Assembly: GCA_031275145.1 (NCBI GenBank)
Contig: JAISPE010000140.1
Location: forward strand, 1 to 8,163
Direction of reading: 5' to 3'
DNA length: 8,163 nucleotides
From: Prevotellaceae bacterium
GTDB lineage: Bacteria > Bacteroidota > Bacteroidia > Bacteroidales > UBA932
The notes beneath the pieces are model-generated. The model did not search any database. It was not told where the DNA came from and saw only the letters and a program-made list of their open reading frames with translations. This document shows positions 6,613-8,163 of this stretch, one piece after another; position 1 is the stretch's first letter, and each line of letters begins with the position of its first letter. Made by a program: the position numbers and the translations under genes.

Positions 6613-7785
6613 TTATAAAATTTTAAGTTCGTCCATATCTTTATCGCCCCGTCCCGAAACGGTCAGGACAAGAACGTCTGCCGGTTTGAATTTCTTTTTG
6701 CCGAAAACGGCAAGCGCATGAGACGATTCCAGCGCCGGAATAATTCCTTCCAGACGTGTCAGTTCCATAGCGGCATTCAGGGCTTCGGTGTCGGTGGCGG
6801 CCAGATATTCCGCACGACGGGTGACAAAGAGATTGGCGTGTATGGGACCGATGCCCGGATAGTCCAGTCCTGCCGAAATGGAATACGGCTCGGTAATTTG
6901 CCCGTCGGCATTCTGCATCACGAAAGTACGGCTTCCGTGGATTATTCCTCTCCTGCCGAGATGGATTGTCGCCGCAGTTTTATCGGTGTCCGTTCCCAGA
7001 CCGGCGGCTTCGACTCCGATGAGTTTCACCCGCATATCGTTCAGATAATGGTAGAAAGTACCGGCGGCATTGCTCCCCCCTCCGACACAGGCAATGAGAT
7101 AGTCGGGATAGTCGCGTCCTTCCTTTTCGAGCAGCTGCGATTTGATTTCCCTGCTTATGACGCTCTGAAAACGGGTTACCATGTCGGGATAGGGATGAGG
7201 CCCGACGGTAGAACCGATAATGTAATGAGTGTCCGACGGGTTACAGCACCAGTCACGAATGGCTTCGTTGGCTGCATCCTTGAGCGTTTTGTTGCCGCTC
7301 GATACCGGCCGCACTTCCGCACCGAGCATTTTCATCTTCTGTACGTTGAGTTGCTGCCGGGCAACGTCTGTTTCACCCATATAGACGATACATTTCAACC
7401 CTTTCAGCGCACATACCGCTGCCGTTGCCAGACCGTGCTGACCTGCTCCGGTTTCGGCAATGATACGGTTTTTGCCCATGCGCTGCGCAAGGAGTATCTG
7501 ACCGACAGTGTTGTTGATTTTGTGCGCGCCGGTGTGATTCAAATCTTCGCGCTTGAGATAGATGCGTGTCCCGTACTTTCCGGACAGACGCCCGGCAAAG
7601 TAGAGCGGCGACGGCCGTCCCACATAATCACGCATCAGGCTGTCAAACTCGGCTTTGAAACCGTCTTCGCTGATAATCCGCAAATAGCTGTTTTTCAAAT
7701 TTTCGACATTGGCATACAGAATTTCGGGGATATATGCTCCTCCAAATTCGCCATAAAATCCTTCGCTGTTAACATTGTAATCCAT
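6613..7785 (-). CDS. trpB: Tryptophan synthase beta subunit
   Basis: This 390-residue PLP enzyme joins indole to serine to give tryptophan, normally as an alpha2-beta2 complex with TrpA. Visible hallmarks: the PLP lysine K89 within HTGAHKINN, the catalytic glutamate E111 in ETGAGQHG (111-118), the phosphate-binding loop GGGSNA (235-240), LEGIIPALESSHA (345-357) and SGRGDKD (377-383). The N-terminal GFYGEFGGAYIPE and the ~390-residue length fit the standard TrpB1 type that partners TrpA, rather than the TrpB2 type. The ATG at 7785 is preceded by A/T-rich sequence and overlaps the stop of a two-codon ATG-AAA-TAA frame (7793-7785). It is the first structural gene after the trp leader and lies 13 bases before trpE. 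trpA is not in the window, although TrpB usually depends on it for its indole. Confidence 0.97.
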   Translation of the reverse strand: MDYNVNSEGFYGEFGGAYIPEILYANVENLKNSYLRIISEDGFKAEFDSLMRDYVGRPSPLYFAGRLSGKYGTRIYLKREDLNHTGAHKINNTVGQILLAQRMGKNRIIAETGAGQHGLATAAVCALKGLKCIVYMGETDVARQQLNVQKMKMLGAEVRPVSSGNKTLKDAANEAIRDWCCNPSDTHYIIGSTVGPHPYPDMVTRFQSVISREIKSQLLEKEGRDYPDYLIACVGGGSNAAGTFYHYLNDMRVKLIGVEAAGLGTDTDKTAATIHLGRRGIIHGSRTFVMQNADGQITEPYSISAGLDYPGIGPIHANLFVTRRAEYLAATDTEALNAAMELTRLEGIIPALESSHALAVFGKKKFKPADVLVLTVSGRGDKDMDELKIL

Positions 7786-7816
7786 TATTTCATATTTTTA
7801 ATTAAACATATCTGTC

Positions 7817-7855
7817 AAAAAACATTGAGGGCTGTCGTGAATCTCGACAGCCCTC
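7817..7855 (-). terminator. Intrinsic terminator of the trp leader (attenuator stem 3:4)
   Basis: On the - strand GAGGGCTGTCG (7855-7845) and CGACAGCCCTC (7837-7827) form a perfect 11-bp stem with a 7-base loop. AATG and then six T's (7822-7817) follow. It lies between the leader peptide stop (7883) and the trpB start (7785), with nothing to terminate except the leader transcript. That is the position of an attenuator rather than of an end-of-operon terminator. Confidence 0.85.
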
Positions 7856-7912
7856 GGTATATTGTCAATGTACGGCAATCTGTCATTCACGGCCTTGAAT
7901 AAACTGTGAACG
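7836..7912 (-). promoter_or_regulatory. Alternative pairings of the trp attenuator: 1:2 hairpin and antiterminator 2:3
   Basis: Segment 2, CGTGAATGACAG (7891-7880), spans the leader stop codon. It is complementary over 12 bp to segment 3, CTGTC-GAG-ATTCACG (7850-7836), with only the middle GAG bulged. Segment 3 covers the 5' arm and loop of the terminator, so 2:3 and terminator pairing are mutually exclusive. Segment 1, CGTTCAC (7912-7906), begins at the base after the last Trp codon and pairs with GTGAATG (7890-7884) over 7 bp, including one G-U. A ribosome stalled on the Trp codons would cover segment 1 and free segment 2 for antitermination. A ribosome at the stop codon would cover segment 2 and let the terminator form. 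The pairings are seen directly; the mechanism is inferred from classical trp attenuation. Confidence 0.8.
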
Positions 7913-7957
7913 CCACCACCAAAACTTATCTGTTATTTTATATTTCATATCCGACAT
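7883..7957 (-). CDS. trpL: trp leader peptide with three tandem Trp codons
   Basis: A small frame on the - strand runs from ATG at 7957 to TGA at 7885-7883 and encodes 24 residues. A second in-frame ATG at 7948 would give 21. Codons 13-15 are TGG TGG TGG (7921-7913) within the context KFWWWR. Three consecutive tryptophans in a short peptide, followed by an attenuator and then trpB, is the signature of a leader peptide read as a tryptophan sensor. The stop codon falls inside the segment that must be free for antiterminator pairing, as in the enteric trp leader. A TACCTTTG promoter box lies 14 bases upstream of the first ATG. The expected start of transcription near 7967 leaves ~10 bases before the first ATG and ~19 before the second, so the second may be the real start. 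There is no Shine-Dalgarno sequence; the upstream TTAAAAAG is A-rich. The peptide itself probably has no function after synthesis. Confidence 0.85.
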   Translation of the reverse strand: MSDMKYKITDKFWWWRSQFIQGRE

Positions 7958-7970
7958 CTTTTTAACGGCG

Positions 7971-7978
7971 CAAAGGTA
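7971..7978 (-). promoter_or_regulatory. Bacteroidota -7 promoter box of the trpL-trpB-trpE unit
   Basis: On the - strand 7978-7971 reads TACCTTTG, an exact match to TAnnTTTG, followed by CGCC as at the ABC promoter box (TTTGCGCC in both). No clear -33 TTTG is visible about 20 bases upstream. With a start of transcription a few bases downstream, an RNA terminated at the attenuator would be about 150 nt, similar in size to known trp leader RNAs. Confidence 0.65.
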
Positions 7979-7997
7979 CAACAATATTTTAATTCCG

Positions 7998-8102
7998 GAT
8001 TCCTTTTTGACAGATTTTTTTGACAGAATTAACAAAATTTGCAAAATTAACAGATTTTGTAAATTATGAAAATTATGTTAATTCTGTCAAAAAAAAGGAA
8101 TC
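7998..8102. repeat. Long AT-rich inverted repeat built of 9-bp units, upstream of the trp promoter
   Basis: Positions 8015-8034 are the exact reverse complement of 8076-8095 (20 bp). The outer GATTCC (7998-8003) pairs with GGAATC (8097-8102); the left arm carries an extra partial copy of TTTTTGACAGA (8004-8014). Inside, AATTTGCAAAAT and ATTTTGTAAATT pair with one G-T. Both arms show ~9-bp periodicity with units like ATTCTGTCA and ATTATGTTA, so this is two converging nonamer arrays forming a cruciform-like element. No gene is seen between 7998 and 8102. It separates the trp promoter from whatever lies beyond the window. Confidence 0.7.
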
Positions 8103-8105
8103 ATG

Positions 8106-8163
8106 TCAAAAAAACACGCTGGAATCTTTGATAACTGCATAGCTGTTATTTCCCTCGTTGCAC
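8106..8163 (-). other. Possible C-terminal tail of an off-window gene
   Basis: On the - strand a frame open from the window edge ends at TGA 8108-8106 and encodes ~18 residues (NEGNNSYAVIKDSSVFF before the stop). The opposite strand is also open, from an ATG at 8103 to the edge, so coding cannot be decided. The sequence abuts the inverted repeat and may be part of the same dispersed element rather than a gene. Confidence 0.2.

Noticed and set aside
6718..7902. Long + strand open frame (394 codons) antisense to trpB and the trp leader
   Set aside because: The - strand encodes an unmistakable TrpB with all catalytic motifs; the antisense frame shows no recognisable domain and is a by-product of codon bias.
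7786..7978. T-box or riboswitch in place of a leader-peptide attenuator
   Set aside because: I see no T-box consensus or specifier-stem layout, whereas a Trp-rich frame with properly placed alternative stems explains the region fully.
8103..8163. Start of a divergent + strand gene (ATG at 8103)
   Set aside because: Only 20 codons are visible, it overlaps the repeat border, and the opposite strand is equally open; evidence is insufficient.

Overview
The window looks like chromosomal DNA of a member of the Bacteroidota, most likely Bacteroidales. The reasons are a UpxY-type NusG paralogue, two promoter boxes of the Bacteroidota form TAnnTTTG (TACCTTTG and TACATTTG), A-rich rather than Shine-Dalgarno-like translation starts, a trp cluster that begins with trpB followed by trpE, and many short degenerate intergenic repeats with 7-bp or 9-bp periodicity. 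The genus cannot be fixed from what is visible.

Layout. Positions 1-152 hold heptanucleotide repeats and then, on the + strand, a lone UpxY/NusG-like antiterminator gene (153-692). Positions 693-914 are a convergent intergenic region with nonamer-like repeats and a perfect 15-bp hairpin. Everything after that is on the - strand. Reading in the direction of transcription: a trp control region (7978 down to 7786), trpB (7785-6613), trpE (6599-5214), a repeat-filled gap of 133 bp that contains a second promoter box, an ABC ATPase gene with a GTG start (5080-4187), and a very large ABC-2-type permease with a degenerate M1-peptidase-like exterior and a golvesin-type C-terminal domain (4181-915). 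The far edge (7998-8163) is a long AT-rich inverted repeat and the possible tail of an off-window gene.

The most interesting signal lies between trpB and its promoter and is too short for normal gene calling. It is a complete, classical leader-peptide attenuator. A 24-codon (or 21-codon) reading frame at 7957-7883 carries three tandem Trp codons (FWWWR). It is followed by an 11-bp GC-rich terminator hairpin with a six-T tail (7855-7817). A leader segment that spans the leader stop codon (7891-7880) can pair over 12 bp, with one 3-nt bulge, with the 5' arm and loop of the terminator, giving an antiterminator. The same segment can instead pair with bases directly after the last Trp codon, giving the 1:2 hairpin. 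This predicts Trp-sensing control of trpB-trpE by ribosome stalling.

The second main point is that the trp cluster stops after trpE. The genes trpG, trpD, trpC, trpF and trpA, which usually follow in Bacteroidales, are absent from the window. The junction is a 21-bp-arm inverted repeat built of TGAGNGA-type heptamers that reaches into the trpE stop codon. The ABC pair after it has its own promoter box and is probably a separate unit.
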